Below, piece by piece: positions 32,606-41,649 of a stretch of 64,000 nt of DNA. The stretch lies in NCBI RefSeq assembly GCF_002952055.1, contig NZ_CP021255.1, positions 1,304,851-1,368,850 of the forward strand, in the 5' to 3' direction. Below the pieces are notes generated by a model. That model saw only the letters and a list, made by a program, of their open reading frames with translations. It was not told the origin of the DNA and ran no database searches. A program made the translations under genes and the position numbers. The first letter of the stretch is position 1; each line of letters begins with the position of its first letter. This DNA is from Desulfobulbus oralis (GTDB lineage Bacteria > Desulfobacterota > Desulfobulbia > Desulfobulbales > Desulfobulbaceae).

Positions 32606-33520
32606 TCAGCCGTTTCGCTTGTGCCACATCACAAAGAAGACCGAACCCACAGTGAGGCAGGAGGCCAGCACCATCTGGCTGTTCACGCTCTCGCCGCCGA
32701 TCTGCCAGCCCAGGACAAGACCAATCACCGGCACCACGTATTCATAGGAAACCGCAGTGGCAATGGAGGTGTGTTTCAGGAGCCAGAAATAACTGGAATA
32801 GGCCAGAATGGCCCCGCCGATCACCATCCACGAAAAGGCGGCCAGTACGGAGGGCCTGAGATTTTCCCAATGCACCATGCTGGCCTCGCCGCAGACAAAG
32901 GCCAGTGCCAGAGATTCCAGCCCGCCCATGAGCAGGAGCAGGGCGCAGGATTCCAGCGGCGAGAGCCGGGTGGGCAGGTTGCGTCCCCGCATGAAAAGCG
33001 AGCCGGCCACCCAGCCGAAAGTGGCGAGCAGCACCCAGAGCATGCCGCCTGGCGTGCTTTTGATGCCGCTGCCCGCCCCATGGCTGGTCGCCAGCAAGAC
33101 CAGCCCGAGCAGCCCGGTGGCCAGACCGAAGCACTGCGGGAGCGAGGGCCGCTTTTCGCCGGCAAAGAGCCAGGCCGCCACCAGCATGGTGATGGGCGTG
33201 CTGCCGGAGATGACCGCAGCCACCGTGCTGTCGATGCTCATCTGGCCCTTGCCGAGAAAACCGCTGGCCATGACAACGAGCGGCACCCCATAGCCGGCGG
33301 CATGCCGCCAGTCGGCCAGGGCGGGAAAGCGCCAGCGGCCCGTGAGCATCAGCATCAGGCAGAGCAGAAAGCCGCCCAGCCCCATGCGGGCGCCGCAGGT
33401 GGTAAAGGGCCCCAGCACCTCCAGGGTGAATTTCAGGCCGATATAGGTGGAGCCCCAGGAAATGTAGACCAGAAAGAGGTTGACGACGATAAGCCAGAGG
33501 GATGGTTTCATGACACGCAT
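32606..33520 (-). CDS. EamA/DMT family transporter
   Basis: About 304 aa with ten hydrophobic segments and two EamA halves: the first begins LWLIVVNLFLVYISWGSTYIG, the second near GMLWVLLATFGWVAGSLF. The YISWGSTYIGLKF stretch and ISGSTPITMLVAAWLF are typical of the drug/metabolite exporter family (RhaT/YedA-like). Inner-membrane exporter, substrate unknown, often amino acids or related metabolites. Start is uncertain: ATG at 33520 or 33511; an upstream in-frame ATG at 33544 is less likely. Same strand as the polysaccharide-modification genes but 123 bases from them. Confidence 0.88.
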   Translation of the reverse strand: MRVMKPSLWLIVVNLFLVYISWGSTYIGLKFTLEVLGPFTTCGARMGLGGFLLCLMLMLTGRWRFPALADWRHAAGYGVPLVVMASGFLGKGQMSIDSTVAAVISGSTPITMLVAAWLFAGEKRPSLPQCFGLATGLLGLVLLATSHGAGSGIKSTPGGMLWVLLATFGWVAGSLFMRGRNLPTRLSPLESCALLLLMGGLESLALAFVCGEASMVHWENLRPSVLAAFSWMVIGGAILAYSSYFWLLKHTSIATAVSYEYVVPVIGLVLGWQIGGESVNSQMVLASCLTVGSVFFVMWHKRNG

Positions 33521-33643
33521 TCCGGAAGAGCAGAGGCGCTCCACCAGCCGGGGTATACGGCAGTGGAGCCTGAATGCCGCTTAAAATACCATTTGCGGCG
33601 CACTGTCAAGCAGGGATCGCGGAGCGGCTCCAGGCCCCTGGTT

Positions 33644-34909
33644 TTACTCCGCCAGCTCCAGAATGGCCTCGGCCAGGGCGGCTCCAAATTGCCGGTAGCC
33701 GGCCTGGTTGAAGTGCACGCCGTCTTGGAGGGCGAGCCCCTGGCTCATCCAGCGCCTCATACTGCAGGAACCGCCCATGGCCTCCTGCCATGACCAGTAC
33801 AGGGCCTGATTGGAGCGGGCCACACTTTTCTGCATGGCCTGCACCCTGTCCAGATGCAGCGGCCGCTCGCCGCAGGAGCCAGCGGTCGCATCCTGCAGGG
33901 CCTCGGGCGCGCCCACGATCAGAATGCCGGCTTCGGGCAGCGCCCAGCGAATCTTGCGGATGCTCTGGCGCCAGTGCCAGGCGAGCTGGGCAATATCCAC
34001 GTTCTTCCTGCCAAAGGCCTCGTTGGTGCCGTACTCCAGAATCACCAGATCCGCAGCCGTCGCAGCCAGATCACGGGGCCAGCCGCTCCGCCACTTGCGG
34101 TTTTCATGCAGCTCCGCGCCGTTGATGCCCAGGGCGCTCAAGGTCAGGCCCGAAGGACTGGCTTCGAGTTCCAGCCCGATCGGGCCGATGCGCCAGCATG
34201 CCTCCGGATCGATGAAACTCAGGGGCAGGGCCACCCAGTGGGCTTCCAGCACCTGCCAGCCGCGCTGCGCGACCGCGCCGGACACGGGCAGGAGCAGTTG
34301 CCGGCCCTCGCCGTCCCGGAGCACGAGCCGGCCTGTCCCACAGTCACAGCGGGCGATGAGCTTCAGGCTCATGGGCCGCCTGTCGCCGTTTTTCGGCGTC
34401 AGGGTCAGTGTCCCGCTGCCCTGGGCGACCAGGCCGCCCAGGGGAAAGTCGCCGCTGCCCTCGCGGCTGCTTTTGGTGCTCCAGCGCTCGCCCCTGTAGG
34501 ACATCAGGGCGACATACTGGCCGCGCGCGGCATTGGGCTGCATCCAGCCAAAGCCCGCATTGCCCAGTCTGCCCTGCAGCCGCTCCCTGAGGGCATCGCC
34601 GAAATAGGAGCACGCGGTATGGGAATCGCCCAGCAGCACGATGCGGAAAACGCCAGTGCCCCGCTGCCTGAGGTCGCGGAGTTTCGTGAGCCAGGGCGGT
34701 GCGGCCGGGCCGAAGTTGATCAGGCCGGACCCGTCCACCCGCCGGGAGAGCGGGGCCGGGGCGGACAGCAGGACCCTGCTCTCCTGCGCCGCTTCGTAGG
34801 CGCGGATGGCCGCCTCCGGCGAGGCCATGGCCCTGCCGCAGAGGACAAGGATCAGGGCCTGAACCACCAGGCCCGCCAGGGTGCACGATTGGCTGCGGAT
34901 GCGGAACAT
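33644..34909 (-). CDS. SGNH/GDSL-type hydrolase, secreted
   Basis: 421 aa. Signal peptide at residues 1 to ~29 (AGLVVQALILVLCGRAMAS). SGNH blocks are clear: IVLLGDSHTACSYF (catalytic S), VILEYGTNEAFG (N block) and LQDGVHFNQAGYRQFG (D-x-x-H). Between them is a long beta-rich insertion, as in AlgX/AlgJ-like or PatB-like proteins that move or remove acetyl groups on polysaccharides or peptidoglycan in the periplasm. It starts 7 bases after the upstream SGNH gene, which itself overlaps an MBOAT gene, so an O-acetylation role is likely. Confidence 0.87.
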   Translation of the reverse strand: MFRIRSQSCTLAGLVVQALILVLCGRAMASPEAAIRAYEAAQESRVLLSAPAPLSRRVDGSGLINFGPAAPPWLTKLRDLRQRGTGVFRIVLLGDSHTACSYFGDALRERLQGRLGNAGFGWMQPNAARGQYVALMSYRGERWSTKSSREGSGDFPLGGLVAQGSGTLTLTPKNGDRRPMSLKLIARCDCGTGRLVLRDGEGRQLLLPVSGAVAQRGWQVLEAHWVALPLSFIDPEACWRIGPIGLELEASPSGLTLSALGINGAELHENRKWRSGWPRDLAATAADLVILEYGTNEAFGRKNVDIAQLAWHWRQSIRKIRWALPEAGILIVGAPEALQDATAGSCGERPLHLDRVQAMQKSVARSNQALYWSWQEAMGGSCSMRRWMSQGLALQDGVHFNQAGYRQFGAALAEAILELAE

Positions 34910-34916
34910 GGTCTGC

Positions 34917-36095
34917 CTACAGGTGCTGATCTTGCGGTTCTTTCGGAAGGATGTGGATCTGCTGCTGGATGGCCTGCGCCAGAATGCGCTGGCCCCTGGG
35001 CGAAAAATGCACGCCGTCCCGGGCACGCACGGTCACGGCCCTGCCGCCAAGCGGCATGTCGTCGCTGTAGGCCCCGATGCTGGACAACAGATCCCTGGTG
35101 GGCAGAAACAGGGCGCGGCCCGCGGTTTCCGACCGCATGACTTCGTCCAGATAGCTCATCTGCTGGTCGAATTGCGGCTGGCGCATGTAGGGCAGGCCCA
35201 GCCAGATGACCCTGGCCTGATGCTGTTCCGCGGCGGTGAGAATGCGGCTGATCCGTTCCCGGTACACCTTTTCCCAGGCTGCAGAGCGAAAGCGCAGGAA
35301 TTTGCCCCGGGGCTCCTCCGGATCCGGGAAATCCCAAGGGTCGTTGGGCCCCAGAAACATGATGACCAGCCTGATCTGCGGGTTGCCTTCAAGGCTCCTT
35401 TCCACTTCCAGCGGCCAGTCCCTGACCTTGTTGGGATAGGACAGACCGGTACTGCGATGGCTCTTGTTGCAGGAGGCGATGCCCTGGCGAAAAAGCCAGT
35501 GGGCGACGTGCGGGGCCACGCCTTCCATCAGGGAATCGCCGCCAAAGAAGACCGCCGCGCCGGAGTGCAGGATGCAGGGCGGCCGGGCCGGATCCTCAGG
35601 CCGGATCATGGGCTCCGCATCGCCGCTGTGGGGCCTTTCCGGCTCCAGCCGGGACAGGGCAGCCGGTGAGGACACAGGCCGGAGGCCGGGAGAAGCGGCC
35701 GGGGCCGGCGCAGCGGGCGGACTGTCCCCGGCTCCGGCCGCCGCCCCGGGCCGTACATCCGCCACCAGGTCCGGCCTTTCCGGCCCGGCTGCGACCGGTT
35801 CGTCTCCCCGTTTTCGGAAGGCCTCGTAACGCACGAACAGGTACCTGTAGAACCAAGCGATATCGTTGTCGGCCCAGCGTGCCGCCGCCCGGTCATGCAG
35901 CAGACTCCCGCTCCGCCACAGGGCAAAGCGTTCAAGCCAGGCCAGCGGGTATGCCCGGTAGTAGTGCTCCTGCCAGTAGGCGGAGAGCGAATCCTGCGCC
36001 AGCCAGAGGCCAAAAAGCGCGGTCAGGGCCAGCACGAGAGCGAGCCTGGCGCCTGTCCGCCGGCCCGCTGCCTGTTGCGGATCAGAAGGTGGCAT
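34917..36095 (-). CDS. DUF459-type SGNH hydrolase, membrane-anchored
   Basis: 392 aa from the ATG at 36095, which overlaps the MBOAT stop. One membrane anchor near residues 18-38 (LALVLALTALFGLWLA), a ~130-residue variable Pro-rich part, then an SGNH domain with FFGGDSLMEG (catalytic S), MFLGPNDPWDF (N block) and ARDGVHFSPRGQRILA (D-x-x-H). The sequence matches DUF459 proteins, which accompany MBOAT acyltransferases in exopolysaccharide or cell-wall O-acetylation. Periplasmic face of the inner membrane. Works probably with the SGNH protein encoded next. Confidence 0.87.
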   Translation of the reverse strand: MPPSDPQQAAGRRTGARLALVLALTALFGLWLAQDSLSAYWQEHYYRAYPLAWLERFALWRSGSLLHDRAAARWADNDIAWFYRYLFVRYEAFRKRGDEPVAAGPERPDLVADVRPGAAAGAGDSPPAAPAPAASPGLRPVSSPAALSRLEPERPHSGDAEPMIRPEDPARPPCILHSGAAVFFGGDSLMEGVAPHVAHWLFRQGIASCNKSHRSTGLSYPNKVRDWPLEVERSLEGNPQIRLVIMFLGPNDPWDFPDPEEPRGKFLRFRSAAWEKVYRERISRILTAAEQHQARVIWLGLPYMRQPQFDQQMSYLDEVMRSETAGRALFLPTRDLLSSIGAYSDDMPLGGRAVTVRARDGVHFSPRGQRILAQAIQQQIHILPKEPQDQHL

Positions 36096-37575
36096 AGATA
36101 AAGCCCGGCACCCCGGAAGGCGCGACAATCAGCAGGAAAAAGGCCAAAAGACCGAGCGGCAGGCACCAGAGCAGCATGGGCATCTCTTCCAGCAGGCAGA
36201 CCAGCCCCCTGAACAGCATCTGCCACAGCGGCCAGCTGAGCAGGGCCAGCAGCAGCAACAGGGCCGCAATCACGGAGCCAAGCGGCGGCAGTACGGCGAC
36301 ATGGGCCAGCAGCGCGGCCAGAACCCCGACCACCTCGTCCAGAGTTTCGCTGCGAAACACGAGAAAGGCAAAGGCCACAAAGCTCAGGGTGCACAGGATG
36401 CCGAGCGCCCGGCCAGGCCAGGTCTCGGCCAATGCGTCGCGGCGGTCGAAAAAGGCGTCGCCCAGGTTCAGCGCCACGAGTCCCAGCCCGTGCAGCAGAC
36501 CCCAGAGAAAAAAGCACCAGCCCGAACCGTGCCAGAGGCCGGAAAGGCACATGGCCAGGATGACATTGAGCTGGGTGCGCCGGAAACCGGCATGGCTGCC
36601 CCCCAGAGGAATGTAGACATAGTCGCGGATCCACGTGGACAGGCTGATGTGCCAGCGCCTCCAGAACTCGCGCAGGTTGTGGGCAAAAAAGGGCGCGGCA
36701 AAGTTCGGCGGCAGCCGGAAGCCCAGGAGCATGGCCGTGCCGATGGCCAGATCGGCATGGCCGGAAAAGTTCAGATAGAGCTGCGCCGTATAGCCGTAAA
36801 TGGCGAGCAGAATGCTGAAGCTGTCAAAACTGTCCGGATTGGCAAAAACCGGCTCGACAAAGCCGTCGTTCAGCGTGGCGGCGAGCCACCAGATTTTGAG
36901 CAGCCCCAGAAACAGGAGCCCAAAGGCGAGCGCCGGCCGGACCGGCTGCCGGGGGCTGTGCAGTTGGGGATCCGCGGCCCAGCCCTCGCCCGCGATGCTC
37001 TCCATGCTGTCCGCGCGCCAGATGGGGCCGGCGCTCACGGTCGGGAAGAAGGCCAGATAGAGCGGCACCTCGTACCAGGGCCAGGGCCTGATGCGACGGC
37101 GGTACAGCGCCACCAGGTAGCTCAGGCTCTGCAGGGTGTAGTACGACAGGCCAAGGGGCATCAGAATCCTGGCCGTGCCGCTCTGAAAGGCCGGGGGCAT
37201 CAGGCTGCGAAAGGCGCCGGCGTACTTGTAGAGCGCGAGATGGACCAGGGCAAAGGCAATGCCGGCAAGGAGCCAGGGCCGGCCGACTTCGGGATCATGC
37301 GCCGCGCTCTGCACGGCGCGATGGAGCCCGGCGGCCGTAGCGACAATCAGGCCGGAGTACAGCACGAGCACCAGGGCGAAGAGCGGATTCAGAAGCAGAA
37401 GCCAGCCCAGGCTTGCCGCCAGCAGCAGCCCGTTCTGCGCCCGGAAGGAGTGGCCGCAGGCCCAGTACAGCGGCAAAAACAGCAGCAGGAAGAGCGCGAA
37501 TTCGACGGAGACGAATTCCACCGAGCCCAGAGGAAGCAGGCGCCACTGCACAAGATGCTGGAGCAGGTCGTGCAT
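36082..37575 (-). CDS. MBOAT family O-acyltransferase (AlgI/DltB-like)
   Basis: 497 aa, about eleven membrane segments. The N-terminus has SVEFALFLLLFLPLYW, as in AlgI; the core includes FGYFT-like LGLSYYTLQSLSYL, FFAHNLREFWRRWHISLSTWIRDYVYIPLGGS and CLSGLWHGSGWCFFLWGLLHG with the catalytic histidine. It passes acyl groups across the inner membrane to a periplasmic acceptor or transferase. The next two genes (both SGNH) are the likely partners for acetylating an exopolysaccharide. ATG at 37575 lies 6 bases after the LUD gene; an in-frame GTG at 37521 gives an AlgI-like start and cannot be excluded. Confidence 0.92.
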   Translation of the reverse strand: MHDLLQHLVQWRLLPLGSVEFVSVEFALFLLLFLPLYWACGHSFRAQNGLLLAASLGWLLLLNPLFALVLVLYSGLIVATAAGLHRAVQSAAHDPEVGRPWLLAGIAFALVHLALYKYAGAFRSLMPPAFQSGTARILMPLGLSYYTLQSLSYLVALYRRRIRPWPWYEVPLYLAFFPTVSAGPIWRADSMESIAGEGWAADPQLHSPRQPVRPALAFGLLFLGLLKIWWLAATLNDGFVEPVFANPDSFDSFSILLAIYGYTAQLYLNFSGHADLAIGTAMLLGFRLPPNFAAPFFAHNLREFWRRWHISLSTWIRDYVYIPLGGSHAGFRRTQLNVILAMCLSGLWHGSGWCFFLWGLLHGLGLVALNLGDAFFDRRDALAETWPGRALGILCTLSFVAFAFLVFRSETLDEVVGVLAALLAHVAVLPPLGSVIAALLLLLALLSWPLWQMLFRGLVCLLEEMPMLLWCLPLGLLAFFLLIVAPSGVPGFIYATF

Positions 37576-37581
37576 TGCGTG

Positions 37582-38223
37582 CTAAAAGCCGAGTGCTTCG
37601 CCAAGGATCAGGACGTGCATGTCGGTCAGAGGCGGCCGCCGGCTGATGACGGTGGTGATGTTGCACAGGCGGGCCTCACTGCGGCACTCCACACATTCGC
37701 CCTGCTGCACGCAGGGGTTTTTGGTGGCAAAACGCCGGTTGTTGAGCGGTGCGGCCACCAGGCGGATGCGGCGTTCCGCTTCCTCCAGATCGCGCACCAG
37801 CTTGTTCGCGCCCGCGATGACAAAGACGCTTTTGGGGCCAAAGATCATGGCAGCCACCCGGTTGCCGACAGCGTCCCGGTTGACCAGCTCGCCCCGGAGC
37901 GTGACGGCGTTGCTGCTGCAGACGAAGATGTCTGCCGTGAGCTGGCGGTAGCGGGCGGCGACCTGCTCTTCCCTGCTCAGGCCCGGCCGGCCGTGGTCAA
38001 ACACGGTGTGGCCGCGGGCACTCAGCGTGGCGGCGAGCCCCAGCTCCTGGACCGTGCGCGAACCGCCGAAACCAATGCTGGCGCCTTTCGGCACCCGGGA
38101 GAGCACGTAGTCTGCGGCCTCCCTGCCGCTGGCGAGAAACTGCGCCGTAAAGCCGTTTCTGACCAGTGCCGCCACGGCCCTTTGCCCCAGGGTTGCGGCC
38201 TGCCATGCCTGCATCTCGTCCAT
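37582..38223 (-). CDS. LUD domain protein (lactate utilisation family)
   Basis: 213 aa from the ATG at 38223 with GGAGACACA upstream. It belongs to the LUD (LutB/LutC, DUF162) fold: GASIGFGGSRTVQELGL, then LTADIFVCSSNAVT and MIFGPKSVFVIAGANKLV, and a C-terminal NPCVQQGECVEC cysteine cluster that might bind a metal. Single-domain LUD proteins like this are often stand-alone and of unknown reaction. It heads the minus-strand run that leads into the MBOAT gene, although a functional link to acetylation is not obvious. Confidence 0.88.
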   Translation of the reverse strand: MDEMQAWQAATLGQRAVAALVRNGFTAQFLASGREAADYVLSRVPKGASIGFGGSRTVQELGLAATLSARGHTVFDHGRPGLSREEQVAARYRQLTADIFVCSSNAVTLRGELVNRDAVGNRVAAMIFGPKSVFVIAGANKLVRDLEEAERRIRLVAAPLNNRRFATKNPCVQQGECVECRSEARLCNITTVISRRPPLTDMHVLILGEALGF

Positions 38224-38456
38224 TGTGTCTCCGCAAAAAAGCTTGTCAGGAGGAAGGTGGATAGTATATGCCTGAGTACAAACAAGGGCCCTGCCTGTCA
38301 AGCGGAGCGACCCGCAATCGGGGCATTTTGTCCGGCTTTTGGGCAAGCCCCCGGGGACAGACGCGGATCGCGAGGTTGCAGCTCCTTTCTGCTCTAACGA
38401 GGCGGCGAGGCGGGCTTTCAGGGCACTGCCCATGTACGGAGCGAGGACGGAATGCC

Positions 38457-39152
38457 ATGCTGGTGAAATTTTGCGGAATGACCCGCCAGGCGGATGTGGA
38501 TGCAGCCCTGCGCCTGGGCGCCGATTGCTGCGGCTTCATCTTTCACGAAGGCAGCCCGCGCGCGCTCAGGCCCGAGGCCGCGGCCCGGCTGGCAAGCGGC
38601 ACGCTCAAACGGGTGGGCGTCTTTGTCCTGCAGAACGCGGACGCCATCCTCCGCACCGTGGCAAGGGCCCGGCTGGACTGGGTGCAGGTGCACGGCGCGC
38701 AGACCCTGGCCTGCGAAGCGGAGCTGGCCCGGGTCATCGGCCCGGAGCGGGTGATTCGCGTCCTCTGGCCCGGCCGCCATGCCAGCCTGGCCGGGCTGGA
38801 AGCGGAGATGCGGAGCCACGCGGCATACTGCGGCCATTTTCTGCTGGATGCCGGCACGACAGGCACGGGCGGCAGCGGCCGGAATCTGGACTGGCAGGCC
38901 CTGGCCGCCCTGCGCGCGCCCCGTCCCTGGATTCTCGCCGGCGGACTGGATGCGGACAGGCTCAGCCTGGCCATTGTCCAAAGCCGTCCGGACGGCGTGG
39001 ACCTCAATTCCGGGGTGGAAGACGCGCCCGGCCTGAAGAATCACGGGAAAATGGCAGCCGCGGAGGCGGCCATCCGCTCTGCCAGAGCGGAACTCCGCAC
39101 GCTGCATCGATCCCTGGGCGGCCGGAACGGCGCGGGGCCGGCTCATGAATGA
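38457..39152 (+). CDS. trpF: Phosphoribosylanthranilate isomerase
   Basis: 231 aa, a normal TrpF length. Catalytic C6 (KFCGMTR) and D131 (LLDAGTTGTGG) are in place, and the phosphate-binding ends of the barrel are seen at GTGGSGRNLDW, ILAGGLD and VDLNSGVEDAPGLKNHGKM. It converts phosphoribosylanthranilate to CdRP, third step of tryptophan synthesis. The ATG at 38457 is chosen because the protein starts as the family does and GAGGACGG lies upstream. No other trp gene is nearby, so the pathway is split. Overlaps the next gene by 8 bases. Confidence 0.94.
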   Translation: MLVKFCGMTRQADVDAALRLGADCCGFIFHEGSPRALRPEAAARLASGTLKRVGVFVLQNADAILRTVARARLDWVQVHGAQTLACEAELARVIGPERVIRVLWPGRHASLAGLEAEMRSHAAYCGHFLLDAGTTGTGGSGRNLDWQALAALRAPRPWILAGGLDADRLSLAIVQSRPDGVDLNSGVEDAPGLKNHGKMAAAEAAIRSARAELRTLHRSLGGRNGAGPAHE

Positions 39153-39729
39153 AGACGAACAGGCCTATGCCCGGCTCCTGCGCTGCAGGATCGGGCTCTT
39201 GCCGCTCACAGCCCTCTTCTTGCTGGTGCTTCTGCCTTTTTTTGCGCTCTGGTGCACCAAGCCGGATCTGCTCTTTGCCGGCGCGACCGCCTGGTGGGCC
39301 CTGCTCGCCGTGCTCCTGGGGCTTTTGCTGTTCACCGGCTGCGCCTTTTACAGGAATGTCTGCCGCGAACTGACCAATCCGGATTGCCGCCGCGAGGCCC
39401 TTCGCCTCCATGCCCTGGGCTTCCTGTGTCTGGCAGCGGCCTGCGCGCCCTACTGCTTCCGGGTTCTGCCCGCCCTGCTGCACAACGCGGGGCCGCAGAG
39501 CAGCCGCACGGTTCCGGCCCTCATCGTGGCCAAACACACGGGCCGCCTCTGCCCGCAGGCCCTGACCCTGGAACTCGATCTGGGCCGGACCAGAAAACGC
39601 TATCAAAGCTGCAATGTGGATGCAAAGGCCTGGCACGCGGCCCGGCCCGGCGACCCGGTGCAGGTGCGGGGACAAAGCTCGGCGCACGGCTTTGCGGTGA
39701 CTGGCCTTGTCTTTCCGCCGGGCCCATAA
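39145..39729 (+). CDS. Membrane protein of unknown function, DUF3592-like
   Basis: 194 aa. Three hydrophobic segments: about residues 17-35 ([16 protein letters not shown]), 46-68 and 92-112. The C-terminal ~80 residues form a soluble beta-type domain ([35 protein letters not shown]) of the kind seen in DUF3592 proteins, which have an OB-like fold behind membrane helices. Assignment is tentative. It starts inside trpF and so is translationally coupled to it; 112 bases separate it from hemB. Confidence 0.6.
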   Translation: MNEDEQAYARLLRCRIGLLPLTALFLLVLLPFFALWCTKPDLLFAGATAWWALLAVLLGLLLFTGCAFYRNVCRELTNPDCRREALRLHALGFLCLAAACAPYCFRVLPALLHNAGPQSSRTVPALIVAKHTGRLCPQALTLELDLGRTRKRYQSCNVDAKAWHAARPGDPVQVRGQSSAHGFAVTGLVFPPGP

Positions 39730-39841
39730 AAAGAGATGGCCGGAGCCCAAGCGCGCGGGTATCCTGCAGCGTCGAGGCAGCTTCCGGGACCGTTTGCGGC
39801 AGTGCCGGCCCCATCCCCTTCCCTTTCCTGTGAGGTTTGTC

Positions 39842-40822
39842 ATGGTTTTTCCTGAATATCGGCCGCGCCGGATGCGGCGAAACGCCACCCTGCGCGCCAT
39901 GATTCGTGAAACGCGCCTCTCCGCCGAGCAGTTGGTGCTGCCGGTTTTCGTCCAGCCCGGCAGGGGCCGGCGTGAGGCCATCGCCTCCATGCCCGGCGTG
40001 TGCCGTTTGACGGTTGACGAGCTGGTGAAAGAGGCCAGAGCCTGTCTGCAGTGCGGCCTGCGCGCCCTCATCCTCTTTGGTCTGCCGGAGAAGAAGGACG
40101 CCCTGGGTTCCGGCGCCTATGCCAAAAACGGCATTGTGCAGCAGGCGCTCCGCACGCTGAAGGACAAGGTGCCGGAGATGCTTTTGATTACCGACGTCTG
40201 CCTCTGCGAGTACACGGACCATGGGCACTGCGGCTGCCTGCACGGTAGGGAGGTGGACAACGACGCCACCCTGGAGCTGCTCGCCAGAACAGCGCTCTCC
40301 CACGCCGAGGCAGGCGCGGACATGGTGGCGCCCAGCGACATGATGGACGGCCGGGTGGCGGAAATCCGCTCCACCCTGGACGAAGCCGGCCTGTACCAGG
40401 TGCCGATCATGTCCTATGCGGTGAAATACGCCTCCGCCTTTTACGGGCCCTTTCGGGATGCAGCCGATTCCACGCCCCAATTCGGCGACCGCAGGGCCTA
40501 TCAGATGGATCCGGCCAACAGCCGCGAGGCCCTGCGTGAGGCCACCCTGGACGTGGAAGAAGGCGCGGACATCCTCATGGTCAAGCCGGCCCTGTCCTCT
40601 CTTGACATCATCCGTCAGGTGCGTGACGAATTCGACCTGCCGGTTGCGGCCTATCAGGTGAGCGGCGAATATGCCATGATCAAGGCCGCGGCAGCCAATG
40701 GCTGGATCGACGAGGCCCGGGTGATGGCGGAATCGCTGCTTGCCATCCGCCGCGCCGGGGCGGACATCATCATCAGCTACTTTGCAAAAGATATGGCCAG
40801 GGCCCTGGGCGAAAAAGCATGA
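39842..40822 (+). CDS. hemB: Delta-aminolevulinic acid dehydratase (porphobilinogen synthase)
   Basis: 326 aa, full length. It joins two ALA molecules to porphobilinogen in tetrapyrrole synthesis. Zinc-site cysteines C120, C122 and C130 are present ([14 protein letters not shown]), so this is the zinc-dependent type. Schiff-base lysines K195 ([15 protein letters not shown]) and K248 (ILMVKPALS) are in place. The ATG at 39842 follows TGAGG and gives the usual N-terminus [12 protein letters not shown]. The downstream deaminase overlaps its stop by 4 bases. Confidence 0.96.
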   Translation: MVFPEYRPRRMRRNATLRAMIRETRLSAEQLVLPVFVQPGRGRREAIASMPGVCRLTVDELVKEARACLQCGLRALILFGLPEKKDALGSGAYAKNGIVQQALRTLKDKVPEMLLITDVCLCEYTDHGHCGCLHGREVDNDATLELLARTALSHAEAGADMVAPSDMMDGRVAEIRSTLDEAGLYQVPIMSYAVKYASAFYGPFRDAADSTPQFGDRRAYQMDPANSREALREATLDVEEGADILMVKPALSSLDIIRQVRDEFDLPVAAYQVSGEYAMIKAAAANGWIDEARVMAESLLAIRRAGADIIISYFAKDMARALGEKA

Positions 40823-41322
40823 GTGGGCACGAAAGCCTGATGCGGGCCGCGCTGGACGAGGCGGCCCGCGCCCTGGCCGCAGGCGAATTTCCTGTGGGCG
40901 TGGTGCTGGCGGCCCAGGGTGCGATCGTGGGCCGCGGGAGCCGCTGCAACAGCGGCCGCGGCAGCAGAAACGAAATCGACCATGCCGAGATCAGGGCCCT
41001 GCGTGCCCTGGTGCGGGAGCGGCCGGATCTCGATCCGGCCGGGCTCACTGTCTACAGCACCCTGGAGCCCTGCCTGATGTGTTACAGCGCCCTGCTGCTC
41101 TCCGGCGTGCGGCGCATCGTGTGGGCCTATGAAGATGTCATGGGCGGCGGCACCGGGCTCGATTTGCAGAGGCTTGCGCCCCTGTACCGCGACATGCAGG
41201 TGGAACTGAGGGGCCAGGTGCTGCGCAGGGAGAGCCTGGCGCTCTTTCAGCAATTTTTCAGAACATACGACTACTGGCAGGGCAGCCTGCTGGCCAGCTA
41301 TACCCTGGAGCAGAGCTTATGA
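40819..41322 (+). CDS. Nucleoside / tRNA adenosine deaminase family protein (TadA-like)
   Basis: 167 aa with a complete CMP/dCMP-type deaminase zinc site: H55-A-E57 ([10 protein letters not shown]) and P-C85-L-M-C88 ([16 protein letters not shown]). Length and order are as in TadA, which makes inosine-34 in tRNA-Arg, but the tRNA-binding C-terminal helix is not clearly TadA-like and the linker before HAE (GSRNEID) differs. A guanine or other nucleoside deaminase is possible. It overlaps hemB by 4 bases. Its stop is the last core-like feature before exoprotein debris and the accessory island. Confidence 0.82.
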   Translation: MSGHESLMRAALDEAARALAAGEFPVGVVLAAQGAIVGRGSRCNSGRGSRNEIDHAEIRALRALVRERPDLDPAGLTVYSTLEPCLMCYSALLLSGVRRIVWAYEDVMGGGTGLDLQRLAPLYRDMQVELRGQVLRRESLALFQQFFRTYDYWQGSLLASYTLEQSL

Positions 41323-41354
41323 ACAAGGGAACAGTACCGGTTGCTTTACTCGCT

Positions 41355-41648
41355 GAATCTTTGATGCAAAGACCCTGAGCCGTTTTGTGCGGGATGCGGA
41401 CGAAGATCCGCCGAGTCTTTCGGACGCGGGGTCGGCAGAGCATGGCAGCGTGTCGGTGGACAGTCTGGGCGGGATCCACTATCGGGCGCCTGCAGACAAC
41501 TGGGTGGGCTTCGACAGCTTCAGCTACCGGATCACGGACGGCAGGGGCGGTTTCTCGGAGGCAAGGGCCACGCTCGAGGTCAGGCCCAATACTTCGCCCG
41601 ATGTGTACGACGAGGTGCTGACCACGAAGGAAGATACGGTTTCGGCGC
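41355..41648 (+). pseudogene. Debris 3: recombined fragment of the giant exoprotein gene
   Basis: About 41358-41410 matches about 47780-47830 of the intact gene (FDAKTLSRFVRDAD). It then switches, within the repeated GATGCGGACG-type codons for DADGD, to the sequence starting about 48967-49010, and is perfectly identical from 41433 to 41648. The joint lies exactly at the cadherin-repeat motif, so it is a deletion between two repeat units. After 41648 it runs directly into R1 copy 3. No start codon or signal; not a gene. Confidence 0.85.
41433..41648 (+). repeat. 216-bp direct repeat, left copy
   Basis: Identical by eye to 49011-49226, in the same orientation, 7578 bases apart. The interval between the copies holds R1 copy 3, the cassette membrane gene and the first ~2100 codons of the exoprotein. 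Confidence 0.9.
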
Positions 41649-41649
41649 C

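Noticed and set aside
32328-32627. 99-codon minus-strand gene downstream of the EamA transporter
   Set aside because: Its C-terminal part is the R2 tail; the upstream part is GC-rich, overlaps the transporter 3' end and has no ribosome site. Kept only as part of R2.
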